Below, piece by piece: positions 1-8,796 of a DNA stretch of 64,000 nucleotides. The position numbers were made by a program, and so were the translations under genes. The stretch is from Bacteroidota bacterium (GTDB taxonomy: Bacteria > Bacteroidota > Bacteroidia > Bacteroidales > Bacteroidaceae), in NCBI GenBank assembly GCA_023426145.1, contig JAFABG010000019.1:62001-126000 (forward strand), given 5' to 3'. Numbering within the stretch: the first letter of the stretch is position 1; each line of letters opens with the position of its first letter. Below the pieces are notes generated by a model that did not search any database, was not told the origin of the DNA, and worked only from the letters and a program-made list of their open reading frames with translations.

Positions 1-12
1 GTCAACTGAAAA

Positions 13-894
13 ATGAAAGATATGAAAACAATATCAAACGAACAACTTACCATACAGGTATCTCCACACGGAGCCGAACTTTGCAGTATTCATGCACATG
101 GAAAAGAATATTTATGGCAAGCCGATCCGGCTTTCTGGAAACGTCATTCACCAGTGCTCTTTCCTATAGTAGGAAGCGTATGGGATAATCAATACAGAAA
201 TGAAGGAATTGCCTATTCACTTTCACAACATGGTTTTGCACGTGACAAGGAATTTACGCTGATTTATGAAGATGAGAACGAATTACGCTATAGGCTTGTT
301 AGCAACAAAGATACCCTACAGCTTTATCCTTTTCCTTTTTGCCTAGAAATTGGTTATCGGATTCAAGGAAAGCAGATTGAAGTGATATGGGAAGTGACAA
401 ATACCGGAGATAAACTGATGCATTTTCAGATTGGGGCACATCCAGCATTCTATTGGCCCGATTATGATGCAAAGACCAAAGAACGAGGATTCTTCGGATT
501 TGATGAGAAGGAACGATTAAAGTATATCTTAATCTCGGAAAAAGGATGTGTAGACACTTCGCATGAGTATCAGTTAGCGCTTTCAAGCGGGCTGCTCACA
601 CTAGATACACAGACCTTCGACAAAGATGCTTTGATTTTAGAGAATGAGCAAATCCATAAAGTAACACTCTACACTAAAGAAAAGAAAGCTTATTTAAGCC
701 TACATTTCAATACACCTGTAGTAGGCTTATGGTCTCCTCCTTCAAAGAATGCCCCTTTTGTATGCATTGAACCTTGGTATGGACGCTGTGATCGCGCTCA
801 TTACACAGGTGAATACAAAGACAAAGATTGGATGCAACATTTAAAACCGAATGATACCTTCAAAGGAGGATATACAATTGAAATTGAAGAGTAG
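13..894 (+). CDS. Aldose 1-epimerase family protein (LacX-like)
   Basis: The 293-residue protein has the beta-rich pattern of galactose mutarotase-like proteins: an N-terminal SPHGAEL segment, a GAHPAFYWP segment near residue 140 carrying the usual histidine, and a late CIEPWYGRCD segment resembling the family's conserved glutamate region. Known relatives interconvert sugar anomers or bind hexose 6-phosphates in the cytoplasm. No signal peptide is visible. A second ATG at position 22 gives an N-terminus more typical of the family, so the true start may be there. The neighbours do not reveal the sugar. Specificity is inferred only to family level. Confidence 0.85.
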   Translation: MKDMKTISNEQLTIQVSPHGAELCSIHAHGKEYLWQADPAFWKRHSPVLFPIVGSVWDNQYRNEGIAYSLSQHGFARDKEFTLIYEDENELRYRLVSNKDTLQLYPFPFCLEIGYRIQGKQIEVIWEVTNTGDKLMHFQIGAHPAFYWPDYDAKTKERGFFGFDEKERLKYILISEKGCVDTSHEYQLALSSGLLTLDTQTFDKDALILENEQIHKVTLYTKEKKAYLSLHFNTPVVGLWSPPSKNAPFVCIEPWYGRCDRAHYTGEYKDKDWMQHLKPNDTFKGGYTIEIEE

Positions 895-937
895 GTTGTT
901 TGCTTTGCTTATAAACTGAACTCATACTCGCTGAAAG

Positions 938-1786
938 TCATCCAAACTCAAACATTTGCTTAGCGCAATCGTATCCTTCTTCATAGAACGTGGTCAGTTT
1001 TTGCACATCTCGTTCAATACGATCGACCACTACGGGTTGCAGGGGGCGGATTACAACAATCTTCCCCTCGTCTTCCATTTGCTCCACCAATTCCAATTGT
1101 TCATTATAAACAGCACACCGACGGCTCAAGGCCTCACGCAACTTCGGGTATTTGCGGTAAACAAAGGAAGGAACATGGATATCTTTAGTATCTTTACGGT
1201 AACCACGATTACGGGTCAGCACAACAACATTACGAGAGCTACCATCCTCTATAGCCCGTAACAAAGGTATTGAATCAACAATTCCACCATCTAGCATCGG
1301 TACGTTATCTACGTAAGTAATAGGACAGACGAAAGGAAGACTACTCGATGCTCTAGCAATGTCAATAACCCGGCTCTTATCCCGTTTCTCCTCAAAATAG
1401 TTTGCTTCCCCTGTCATACAATTTGTTGTTACCATCACAAATCGCTCGGAAGAAGCAAAATAGGTATCATAGTCATAGGGAAGGATGTGCTCGGGAAATT
1501 CGTTAAAGAGCAAATCAAAATCTAGAATATTACGCTTCTTTAGTAAGTGTTTAAACCCTATATAATTGTATTTTTCCAACAAATCAATATTACTAAACTT
1601 GGCACGTCCGCGCTGACTGGATGCATAAGACAATCCATTGCACGCTCCCGCAGACACACCTATTACGTATGGAAACTTGATGCTACAATCCATCAGATAA
1701 TCAAGTACCCCACAAGTGAATACTCCTCGCATGCCTCCTCCTTCAAGCACCAAACCGGTATACTCATCTACATTGAAATCATTCAT
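938..1786 (-). CDS. Patatin-like phospholipase family protein
   Basis: Patatin-type serine hydrolases use a Ser-Asp dyad to cleave acyl groups from lipids. All three signatures are present when counting from the ATG at 1786: the oxyanion loop GGGMRG (residues 16-21), the nucleophile elbow GVSAG with Ser45, and the DGG motif with Asp166. The length of 282 residues and lack of a signal peptide match the cytoplasmic YjjU/RssA-like group of bacterial patatins. The frame can be extended upstream to a GTG at 1825, but homologues start close to the glycine loop, so the internal ATG is preferred. It is transcribed alone, divergently from the next gene. The lipid substrate is unknown. Confidence 0.9.
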   Translation of the reverse strand: MNDFNVDEYTGLVLEGGGMRGVFTCGVLDYLMDCSIKFPYVIGVSAGACNGLSYASSQRGRAKFSNIDLLEKYNYIGFKHLLKKRNILDFDLLFNEFPEHILPYDYDTYFASSERFVMVTTNCMTGEANYFEEKRDKSRVIDIARASSSLPFVCPITYVDNVPMLDGGIVDSIPLLRAIEDGSSRNVVVLTRNRGYRKDTKDIHVPSFVYRKYPKLREALSRRCAVYNEQLELVEQMEDEGKIVVIRPLQPVVVDRIERDVQKLTTFYEEGYDCAKQMFEFG

Positions 1787-1845
1787 TATCAAATCATTAT
1801 TTGCATATTTATAATAAAAAAACACAGAATAAAGCTATTCTTTCG

Positions 1846-1853
1846 CAAAAATA
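1846..1853 (-). promoter_or_regulatory. Candidate -7 element for the patatin gene
   Basis: On the minus strand this reads TATTTTTG, a full match to the Bacteroides -7 consensus TAnnTTTG. It lies about 60 bases before the ATG at 1786. No TTTG is correctly spaced upstream, so only the -7 half is supported. Confidence 0.4.
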
Positions 1854-1873
1854 ACAAATAATCGGACAAATCC

Positions 1874-1904
1874 TTGTTTTTCAGGTAGATTCTATGTAAC
1901 TTTA
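1874..1904 (+). promoter_or_regulatory. Candidate promoter for the 1963 gene
   Basis: TTG at 1874-1876, a 20-base spacer, then TAACTTTA at 1897-1904 (seven of eight matches to TAnnTTTG). The element faces the unknown gene starting at 1963. Confidence 0.35.
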
Positions 1905-1962
1905 GGGTAGCTTAATTGTTTATGTAGGAAATCCCAAAAAGTCCTGCCCGCAGGCAAGCACC

Positions 1963-2484
1963 ATGAGAATACAGTTTGAAATTAAAGAAAAATTGCAGGA
2001 AATCATCAATGAGATCCTGCATTCCGACAGATGGCAGACTTTCGTGAAGGAAGAAATTAGCGGTCGGACAACAGTTGTTATTCGTGACCAAGACTATGGT
2101 TCAGAAGCAACCATCGAAATCTACGCCAAATACGTAGAGATTAGAACTGCTTGGTCAAAGTACTATTATCGAATATTTGTCACCAATGACATCGTTTGGT
2201 GCGAATATGATGGAGCTTATCGTGGGCTACTTGAACAAGTACTCTTACCCACTATTACACCCAAAGAAGGCTTGCTTGAATCTGACGTTACCGAAAGTTC
2301 ACTTTATGGAAATGAGCGTAAAAAGCTACGAGAATATGCCGAAGATAACCTTAAGCTAAAACAATTTCGTAGAGACAACTTCAATGAACAAAGGAATGGA
2401 ACAGCGCCATTCGATCATCCTAAACGAGTCTATGATGAATTTATCAAGGAAGACTACGTAGTTTCACCTAAAAAGGATGAATGA
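1963..2484 (+). CDS. Hypothetical protein of 173 residues, probably cytoplasmic
   Basis: I do not recognise a family. The protein is soluble and strongly charged, with no signal peptide or membrane segment. Residues 1-95 look like an alpha/beta fold with several aromatic strand-like segments (YYYRIFVTND, WCEYDGAY). Residues 110-173 are helical and rich in Lys, Arg and Glu, including RKKLREYAEDNLKLKQFRRD, which could bind nucleic acid or a partner, but this is only inference. It stands alone between a divergent patatin gene and the convergent DUF4907 gene. Codon use looks like its neighbours, so it is probably a real native gene. Confidence 0.65.
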   Translation: MRIQFEIKEKLQEIINEILHSDRWQTFVKEEISGRTTVVIRDQDYGSEATIEIYAKYVEIRTAWSKYYYRIFVTNDIVWCEYDGAYRGLLEQVLLPTITPKEGLLESDVTESSLYGNERKKLREYAEDNLKLKQFRRDNFNEQRNGTAPFDHPKRVYDEFIKEDYVVSPKKDE

Positions 2485-2522
2485 ATAGTGCCTACTTCTT
2501 CAAGCTTCTATAAGTATGATGG

Positions 2523-2578
2523 AAGTGCAAATAATGATCAATCTATAGGATTACATCCAATGATCATTATTTGCACTT
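2523..2578. terminator. Long hairpin between convergent genes
   Basis: An 18-base perfect inverted repeat (2523-2540 and 2561-2578) encloses a 20-base spacer. It sits between the ends of two convergent genes, so a bidirectional terminator is the simplest reading. The arms are AT-rich and neither side has a good T tract, which is unlike the other terminators in this window. Confidence 0.5.
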
Positions 2579-2622
2579 TCATTTTAGAGAGCTAAGCTTT
2601 GAAGCTTTTACAATTGAAGAAC

Positions 2623-2961
2623 CTAGTAAGTAATGCCTAAATGCCTCAGATCTGCTCGAGAAACAGTCAATTCTTGTCCTTCACTAAGACGTTCCAGAAC
2701 CAAATCCCCAACTCGAAGTGCCTCTTGCTTCGTCAAGAACCCTTTTTTGCCGGGAATAGCTGGAACGAAAGGTTGTAGAATAATGACACGTTCTTTTCTA
2801 TAAATCTGATAGCCATAGCCGACACCATCTTGGCTGCCTATTACTTCCAACCGATATAAACCGGACGAACAACTTGTTTTATTGTGAACCACAAAAGCTC
2901 CCAAAACCAAGATCAACGCAAGCGACAACGCTATCAGTTTTTTATTGCTCCTCATATTCAT
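2623..2961 (-). CDS. DUF4907 family secreted or anchored protein
   Basis: This 112-residue protein has an N-terminal hydrophobic segment (residues 8-25) and then a compact domain with the pattern I recall for DUF4907: a GYGYQIYRKERVIILQPFVP strand region, a GKKGFLTKQEA turn, and a helical tail ending in LRHLGI. The domain has no known biochemical role. The start overlaps the end of the upstream Kelch gene by 20 bases, so the two are almost certainly cotranscribed and perhaps translationally coupled. A second ATG lies two codons downstream at 2955. The hydrophobic segment may be a signal peptide or an anchor; no lipobox cysteine is convincing. Confidence 0.7.
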   Translation of the reverse strand: MNMRSNKKLIALSLALILVLGAFVVHNKTSCSSGLYRLEVIGSQDGVGYGYQIYRKERVIILQPFVPAIPGKKGFLTKQEALRVGDLVLERLSEGQELTVSRADLRHLGITY

Positions 2962-3988
2962 AAGGTTTCAGCTCCCAAGTATCGTCATAAAAAGAGGAAG
3001 AAGAAGTCCCTGTGCCTCCGGTAGCTATGATACCTCGCTCGCCCGTTGAGAAACAAACTGCTTTTACGCGCGAACTTCCTTCAAAACTAGTAAGATCTTC
3101 TCCATCCCACAAATCGGTAGCCGGATCATAAATCCAGTAGTTAGAACGCAAGCTTTGGCCTGAAGTTTGCCCCAGAGTAATGTATCCTTTGCCGTCAATC
3201 ACAAAGGCACACCCATAACAGCGAACAATTGATGTGTAATCGTCATCGTAGTCATCATCACTGGAATTTTTTATATCGCGCAACTGTTTCCAAGGATTGC
3301 TCTGCGAAGGATCGAAACTCCAAAAGTCATACACATCAGCATTATTATTTTCTCCTCCGCAAATATAAGCTACATCATCAATAACAAAAGCCATTCCCCC
3401 TTGACGTTTTTGTCCACCAAATCCATTTATAATAGTCCACTGCGAACCAGCATTTGCCGAAGGATCGAACTTGTAAAAATCTTTCAGGTAATTATCATTA
3501 TATCCCGTACCAACATATCCATAATCACCTATCCCGAAAGCTAGTGCATACATGCGAGCACCACCTCCAAAGGAATCCATCTGTTTCCAATTTCCCGTTG
3601 CAGGATCATATTCCCAGCAATCAGCCAAATAATCATTAGCATCTTTATCATAGCCACCTACGATATAGCCTTTTTCACCCACAGCAAAACCTGTTGCAGC
3701 ATTGCGAGCTATAGCCTCATCGGGCATATCCTCACATTGGGTCCACCAATCATTATCAATATTATATTCCCACAAATCTTTCAATCGCTCTTTCTTGCTT
3801 CCACGGTATCCACCACATAGGTAGCCTTTATGGCCAATTGTAAATCCGGAAGCATCCATACGTGCCACTCCATCAAAATCAGAACGACGATACCAAACCC
3901 CAGCTGTATACTCTGTATCTTCCGTACAAGCAGCCAGCGATAGCAATGCAACCAGCATCCAAAGTAGTTTATTCATTTTCTTATTCAT
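2942..3988 (-). CDS. Kelch-repeat surface or periplasmic lipoprotein
   Basis: The N-terminus is a lipoprotein signal ending at LLSLAAC, so the mature protein begins with a lipidated cysteine. The rest contains about six Kelch-like blades, each with a core such as FTIGHKGYLCGG, FAVGEKGYIVGG, FGIGDYGYVGTG or FVIDDVAYICGG followed by a WEYD/WSFDP type segment. Such repeats form a beta-propeller used for protein or carbohydrate binding. An acidic insert (SSDDDYDDDY) interrupts the fifth blade. It is first in an operon with the DUF4907 gene and divergent from the DUF4270/FadL-like pair, suggesting one surface module. No catalytic residues are evident. Confidence 0.85.
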   Translation of the reverse strand: MNKKMNKLLWMLVALLSLAACTEDTEYTAGVWYRRSDFDGVARMDASGFTIGHKGYLCGGYRGSKKERLKDLWEYNIDNDWWTQCEDMPDEAIARNAATGFAVGEKGYIVGGYDKDANDYLADCWEYDPATGNWKQMDSFGGGARMYALAFGIGDYGYVGTGYNDNYLKDFYKFDPSANAGSQWTIINGFGGQKRQGGMAFVIDDVAYICGGENNNADVYDFWSFDPSQSNPWKQLRDIKNSSDDDYDDDYTSIVRCYGCAFVIDGKGYITLGQTSGQSLRSNYWIYDPATDLWDGEDLTSFEGSSRVKAVCFSTGERGIIATGGTGTSSSSFYDDTWELKPYEYEEQ

Positions 3989-4042
3989 TAAAATTTGTCG
4001 TTAAATACAGTCGCAAATGTAGAGCGCAATGCCTATGAATAA

Positions 4043-4123
4043 AAAAACTATCGACAAACAGAAACATTCCGTCTACCAATAAAATCGAGGTCGACAAATA
4101 GGTAGACTTAGTCGATAGTTTTT
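4043..4123. promoter_or_regulatory. Nested dyad in the divergent Kelch / DUF4270 promoter region
   Basis: An outer perfect 13-base inverted repeat (4043-4055, AAAAACTATCGAC; 4111-4123, GTCGATAGTTTTT) encloses an inner perfect 7-base one (4071-4077, GTCTACC; 4101-4107, GGTAGAC). The palindrome GTCGAC lies at 4090-4095. The region separates two divergent gene pairs, so an operator or a pair of mirrored promoters is likely. No clean TAnnTTTG element was found here. Confidence 0.5.
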
Positions 4124-4177
4124 GAGGAATATACTTAAATGCTCTTCTTTTGCCGCCACAAAATCAATTACTGTTTT

Positions 4178-5506
4178 ATGAAATCATCAACAAATATCCT
4201 TTTGATTTTTAGTCTCTGCTTTTTCGCTTCTTGCACAAATGATGCTTCAATGGTAGGAGGCAAATGGGTAGAGACTGCCTTCCGTAATATACTAACGGAC
4301 ACTTGTACGGTATCCCTAAGTACCGTTTTAAGCGATTCTCTGGCCACTTCAGGAGATACCATATGTCAGATTGGACACCGAAAAGACGAATTATGGGGAG
4401 ATATCACTGCCTCATTTTATGCCGAATATCAAGTCGCTTCGGCTACTTTTGATGAAAGCATTAACTACCAATTTGATTCTCTTACAATCCGTCTCTTCAC
4501 CTCAGGGGATTATCTGGGTGACACTTTGTCCACGCAACAAATTCGTATGTATCCACTCACTGAAAACATACAGTTAGATGATAATAATTACTTGTACAAC
4601 ACTAGCCAAATAAGCTACGACAAGCAGAATTTATTAGCTTCATTTAGTTTTCAGCCCACCCCTGGGCAGCGTAGCAAAGAATTAGAAGTGCGCTTATCCG
4701 ACGAATGGGGCAAAAAATGGTTCGATTTACTACTCGAAGGTAATCGCGTTATGGACTCGCAAAATTTCTTTCAAAACTACTTTAAAGGGATAGCTTTTAT
4801 TCCTGATGTGAATGATCAATGTGTGAATGGCTTCCAAGTGAACGATTCCAGCCTTTGCCTCACGCTTTATTATCACTCATTAACTGAAATCATCACTGAA
4901 AGCAAGTTGGTTTTCGAAACAAGTAGCAGTCTCACATTTAACAAGATTGCTCAAGACAGAAAAAACACACCTATAGAAAAGATGCAAAGTGGTGACGACA
5001 ACCTATTTCCCTCAACTAAGAGCAATCACCAAGCCTATTTACAAGGAATGACGGGTATGTATATTTCGATCGATTTTCCTTACTTGAATAACCTATGTAC
5101 AGAAGGAGATCTTGTCACAGTTGAAAGTGCCATTCTCCGTCTATATCCCGTGAAAGGGACTTATGGCGGCATGTGTCCGCTCCCCAAGAGCATCACATTG
5201 TATACTGCTGATAAAAACAATGTAACCCAAAGTGTAATAACAGACCTCACAGGGAACTCTGTACAAACAGGAAACTTAGTGATAGACGAAATGGCATATG
5301 AAGAGACGTATTATTCATTCGACCTGACTTCTTTCCTACAGACTAATCTGGGAACTACAGGCTACAATAGACAAAAGCTACAGCTTTTCCTCCCAGATAA
5401 CTTATTTTATACCACCCTTCAGGGTGTCGTCTTTGGAGATGCAGAGCATACAGCCAATAAAGAAACGACCAAACTAATTGTACTTTACAAAACCTATCAG
5501 CAATGA
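4178..5506 (+). CDS. DUF4270 family lipoprotein
   Basis: The ATG at 4178 begins a clear lipoprotein signal (MKSSTNILLIFSLCFFASC), so it is preferred over the upstream ATG at 4139. The 442-residue product has the DUF4270 organisation: an early threonine/serine-rich strand region describing IRLFTSGDYLGDT-like beta segments, repeated beta-sandwich stretches, and a C-terminal part ending with KLIVLYKTYQQ. DUF4270 proteins are exported Bacteroidota lipoproteins with no assigned biochemical function. The stop codon overlaps the start of the FadL-like gene by four bases, so the two products are probably made together and may form a surface complex. Confidence 0.8.
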   Translation: MKSSTNILLIFSLCFFASCTNDASMVGGKWVETAFRNILTDTCTVSLSTVLSDSLATSGDTICQIGHRKDELWGDITASFYAEYQVASATFDESINYQFDSLTIRLFTSGDYLGDTLSTQQIRMYPLTENIQLDDNNYLYNTSQISYDKQNLLASFSFQPTPGQRSKELEVRLSDEWGKKWFDLLLEGNRVMDSQNFFQNYFKGIAFIPDVNDQCVNGFQVNDSSLCLTLYYHSLTEIITESKLVFETSSSLTFNKIAQDRKNTPIEKMQSGDDNLFPSTKSNHQAYLQGMTGMYISIDFPYLNNLCTEGDLVTVESAILRLYPVKGTYGGMCPLPKSITLYTADKNNVTQSVITDLTGNSVQTGNLVIDEMAYEETYYSFDLTSFLQTNLGTTGYNRQKLQLFLPDNLFYTTLQGVVFGDAEHTANKETTKLIVLYKTYQQ

Positions 5507-6708
5507 AGAAAATCCTATTTTATATTTTAGCTTCTTATAGCTCTATTTTCATATTGAACGCCCAAAACACCACCAATTCGCCCACTTCAATGTTCGGATT
5601 GGGAGAAATTTCTACAGGTGAAGGAGGACAATATGCTGGATTAGGTGGAGCAGGAATCGCTCTACGCGGAAACAATTTTCTAAATAGTGCCAATCCGGCA
5701 TCACTCACTGAACTCAGTGGACAACGATTTCAAATGGATGCTGGCATTATGGGCTCATACCAAAACTATACGGAACGAGGTGCAAGCAATCATTCCGTCA
5801 CAGGCAACCTAAACAATCTAAGCATTGGCTGTAAGATTGCACCACGATGGTATGGAGCATTCTTCCTCGCTCCTGTCAGTAGTGTAGGATATGCCATTAC
5901 GCTCGATGAAGAGATTGCAGGTAGCAATGGAAGTAGCGTATCGTCACACTTTCAAGGAGAAGGAGGTATTTCGAAAATGGGCATAAGCACTGCCTATTTG
6001 TTGGGCAAAAGATGGTCCATAGGTACCAATCTTTCCTACGTCACAGGAACCATCACCCAAACCGAGACTCAAGGCAGTGCAACCGAAGAAACCAGTTCTT
6101 ACAAACACTCTTTTTATGCCGACTTCGGCGTTCAATATAAATGGGAAATCGATCGTGAGCGCTCACTAGTAGCAGGATTGGTGTATGGATACAACAAAGA
6201 TTTGAAACAAGAAAACAATTTATCTGTCAGCAGTAGCTCTGGTGGAGAGGATATTGAGAACGATTTAAAAAACGACCGACAATGCCTCCCTCAATTTGTA
6301 GGGGTAGGCGTTTCTTACACTCACAAAAGATGGATGGGGACTGTTGATTATAAGTATATCGATTGGAGTAGGATGCAGTCTTCCCAAGCCAATATTAGTT
6401 TTCAAAATCAACATCGCTTATCTTTAGGTGGCAAATACACCATGGGGAATATCTATCGAAACCCGGTTAGTCTTTTATTAGGGACAGGAATTAGTAACTC
6501 TTACATCGTCATTCAACAAAAAAAAGCTGTCAATTATTATATAAGTAGCGGACTTAACTTCAATCTACGCGACAATAATATTCTCTCTTTCGGACTGAAA
6601 TACAAAGGGCAACTAAAAGTGCCAAACGGGATGCAAAAAGAAAGCAGTTTATCTTTATTTCTAAACATCACCTTCTCAGAACGCACTTATCGTGCCAAAA
6701 TACGCTAA
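5503..6708 (+). CDS. FadL/OmpP1-like outer membrane beta-barrel protein
   Basis: A signal peptide (MKKILFYILASYSSIFILNAQ) precedes a protein of alternating hydrophobic and polar residues typical of a transmembrane barrel. The mature N-terminus carries GLGGAGIALRG and NSANPASLTEL, which resemble the plug region of the OmpP1/FadL family, where substrates such as hydrophobic molecules cross the outer membrane. Strands continue to the end, which reads LSLFLNITFSERTYRAKIR; the last residue is not the usual aromatic, which is slightly unusual. The gene overlaps the DUF4270 gene by four bases. A transport role is a family inference; the substrate is unknown. Confidence 0.75.
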   Translation: MKKILFYILASYSSIFILNAQNTTNSPTSMFGLGEISTGEGGQYAGLGGAGIALRGNNFLNSANPASLTELSGQRFQMDAGIMGSYQNYTERGASNHSVTGNLNNLSIGCKIAPRWYGAFFLAPVSSVGYAITLDEEIAGSNGSSVSSHFQGEGGISKMGISTAYLLGKRWSIGTNLSYVTGTITQTETQGSATEETSSYKHSFYADFGVQYKWEIDRERSLVAGLVYGYNKDLKQENNLSVSSSSGGEDIENDLKNDRQCLPQFVGVGVSYTHKRWMGTVDYKYIDWSRMQSSQANISFQNQHRLSLGGKYTMGNIYRNPVSLLLGTGISNSYIVIQQKKAVNYYISSGLNFNLRDNNILSFGLKYKGQLKVPNGMQKESSLSLFLNITFSERTYRAKIR

Positions 6709-6768
6709 TATTCATTCTTTATTTATGCAAATAAAGTACAAATGGGTGGATTTCAACAAAGGAATCCT

Positions 6769-6776
6769 TATATTTG
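6769..6776 (+). promoter_or_regulatory. Candidate -7 element for the C1 peptidase gene
   Basis: TATATTTG matches TAnnTTTG exactly and lies 32 bases before the ATG at 6809. A matching -33 element was not found at the usual distance. Confidence 0.5.
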
Positions 6777-6808
6777 CATCCAAAATATTTAATATTAATT
6801 TCATCAGA

Positions 6809-7993
6809 ATGAAAAAAAGTATCCTTATTGCTGCTTTGGGCTTATTCAGCTTAAGCGCAATGGCACAAGACGCAAAACCCGCTGAGGGCTTCGTTTTCAC
6901 AACAGTGAAAGAAAATCCAATTACTTCTATCAAAAACCAGAACCGCTCAAGCACATGCTGGAGTTTCTCTTCTCTAGGATTTTTGGAATCTGAATTATTA
7001 CGTTTGGGTAAAGGTGAATATGATCTTTCAGAAATGTTTGTAGTTCACAAAACGATGGAAGACCGCGCTACAAATTATGTACGCTATCACGGTGACAGTT
7101 CGTTCTCTCCAGGTGGAAGCTTCTATGATATTATGTACTGTTTAAGAAACTACGGTTTAGTTCCGCAACAAGCAATGCCAGGAATCATGTATGGCGATTC
7201 TCTTCCTGTTCACAATGAATTGGATGCTGTTGCCGAAGCCTATACTAATGCTATCGCTAAAGGAAAGCTTACAAAATTAACTCCAGTATGGCAAAAAGGC
7301 CTTAGTGCAATTTATGATACTTACTTGGGAGCTTGCCCAGAAAACTTTACCTACAACGGAAAAGAATATACTCCTAAAACTTTTGCTGCATCATTGGGAT
7401 TGAATCCAGATGACTATATTTCATTGACTTCATACACTCACCACCCATTCTATGCTCCTTTTGCTTTGGAAATCCAAGACAACTGGCGCAACGGACTGTC
7501 ATACAACCTTCCGATAGACGAACTAATGGCTGTAATGGAGAATGCTGTGAATAAAGGATATACTTTTGCATGGGGTAGCGACGTTAGCGAACAAGGATTT
7601 ACTCGCGACGGTGTAGCTGTTGTACCCGATGATTCAAAAGGTGCAGAACTTACAGGATCAGACATGGCTCGTTGGACTGGTTTGACTGCTGCTGACAAGC
7701 GCAAAGAACTTACTTCAAAACCTGTTCCTGAACTGACTATTACTCAAGAAATGCGCCAAACTGCATTTGATAACTGGGAAACCACTGATGATCATGGAAT
7801 GGTAATCTTCGGTATTGCAAAAGATCAGAACGGCAAAGAGTACTTTATGGTTAAGAACTCTTGGGGTTTGAGTGGAAAATATAAAGGTATTTGGTATGCA
7901 TCTAAAGCCTTTGTTTCTTATAAAACGATGAATATCTTAGTAAACAAAAATGCAATTCCTAAAGAAATTGCTAAGAAACTAGGTATTAAATAA
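6809..7993 (+). CDS. Secreted C1 family cysteine peptidase (bleomycin hydrolase/PepC-like)
   Basis: Peptidase family C1B enzymes are papain-fold aminopeptidases. The catalytic cysteine is Cys50 in NRSSTCWSFSSLGFLESE, the histidine is in TTDDHGMVIFGI, and the asparagine is in FMVKNSWGLSGKYKG. The ATG at 6809 gives an ideal signal peptide (MKKSILIAALGLFSLSAMAQ), whereas extension to 6692 would bury it, and the promoter-like element at 6769 supports this. The length of 394 residues is close to the family norm. PepC relatives are usually cytoplasmic; export to the periplasm is a Bacteroidota variation. It follows the FadL-like gene by 100 bases but seems to have its own promoter. Confidence 0.92.
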   Translation: MKKSILIAALGLFSLSAMAQDAKPAEGFVFTTVKENPITSIKNQNRSSTCWSFSSLGFLESELLRLGKGEYDLSEMFVVHKTMEDRATNYVRYHGDSSFSPGGSFYDIMYCLRNYGLVPQQAMPGIMYGDSLPVHNELDAVAEAYTNAIAKGKLTKLTPVWQKGLSAIYDTYLGACPENFTYNGKEYTPKTFAASLGLNPDDYISLTSYTHHPFYAPFALEIQDNWRNGLSYNLPIDELMAVMENAVNKGYTFAWGSDVSEQGFTRDGVAVVPDDSKGAELTGSDMARWTGLTAADKRKELTSKPVPELTITQEMRQTAFDNWETTDDHGMVIFGIAKDQNGKEYFMVKNSWGLSGKYKGIWYASKAFVSYKTMNILVNKNAIPKEIAKKLGIK

Positions 7994-8020
7994 GAAAGAA
8001 TTCATATTTCTTAAATAAAA

Positions 8021-8056
8021 AAAGTGTCGGAAGTCGATAAATACTTCCGACACTTT
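8021..8056. terminator. Bidirectional terminator
   Basis: A 14-base perfect stem (8021-8034 with 8043-8056) and an 8-base loop, flanked by an A tract on the left and a T tract on the right. It lies between the convergent C1 peptidase and response regulator genes and should serve both. Confidence 0.9.
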
Positions 8057-8061
8057 TTTAG

Positions 8062-8796
8062 TTAAGAGACACTTAGTTTACTGATAAATTCTGCAAATTG
8101 ATCTTTATAGTTATCACCCACAGGAATATATGTACTTTTATCAAAGATAATGCGTAACCGAGAGACTTCTGTTATCTTGCGAAGATTAACGATATAAGAC
8201 CGATGCACACGCATGAAATTAGCGGGAAGCCGTTCTTCCATCTTTTGTAAGCTTGCTAGTGTCATGATCGGTTTATCCTCTCCTTCCACAAAAATACGAA
8301 CATACTCACTCATTCCTTCAATGTATCGTATCTTTTCCACGTCAATGCGTACCACTTTATAATCACTCTTAACGAACAAAGAATCGCCTTTTATCTGCGA
8401 ATTATTACTAAAATCGCCATGCTGCTGCTCCATCAAGCGATATTCAATATGTTTACGAGCTTTATCTGAAGCCTTCAATAAGTCTTGAAATTCAAAAGGT
8501 TTTAATAGATAATCAACTGCATCAAGCTTAAAACCATCCACGGCATATTCAGAATACGCAGTAGTAAAGATGACTAATGGAGGAGCAATTAAAGAGCGAA
8601 TGAAATCTAGCCCATTCAAATCTGGCATATTAATATCTACAAAAATCAAATCGATTTCTTCTTCAGATAACACTTTCATGGCTTCAAAAGCATCTTGACA
8701 GGGTTTAACCAATGACAAGAAAGGAACACGCGAGATATATTCAGCCAACTGTGTTAAAGCAAGAGGCTCATCATCAACTGCAATACATTTCATCAT
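8062..8796 (-). CDS. LytTR family response regulator
   Basis: A two-domain cytoplasmic transcription factor of 244 residues. The receiver domain (1-120) has the acidic pair VDDE, phospho-acceptor Asp54 in FVDINMPDL, the TT switch residues in IFTTAYSEY and the conserved lysine in YLLKPF. The C-terminal half (about 140-244) is a LytTR DNA-binding domain, recognisable from FVKSDYKVVRIDVEKIRYIE and MRVHRSYIVNLRKI. The start overlaps the histidine kinase stop by four bases, so they form a cognate pair. Target genes are not evident; the neighbouring peptidase and surface module are candidates by position only. The second of two adjacent ATGs may be the real start. Confidence 0.95.
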   Translation of the reverse strand: MMKCIAVDDEPLALTQLAEYISRVPFLSLVKPCQDAFEAMKVLSEEEIDLIFVDINMPDLNGLDFIRSLIAPPLVIFTTAYSEYAVDGFKLDAVDYLLKPFEFQDLLKASDKARKHIEYRLMEQQHGDFSNNSQIKGDSLFVKSDYKVVRIDVEKIRYIEGMSEYVRIFVEGEDKPIMTLASLQKMEERLPANFMRVHRSYIVNLRKITEVSRLRIIFDKSTYIPVGDNYKDQFAEFISKLSVS

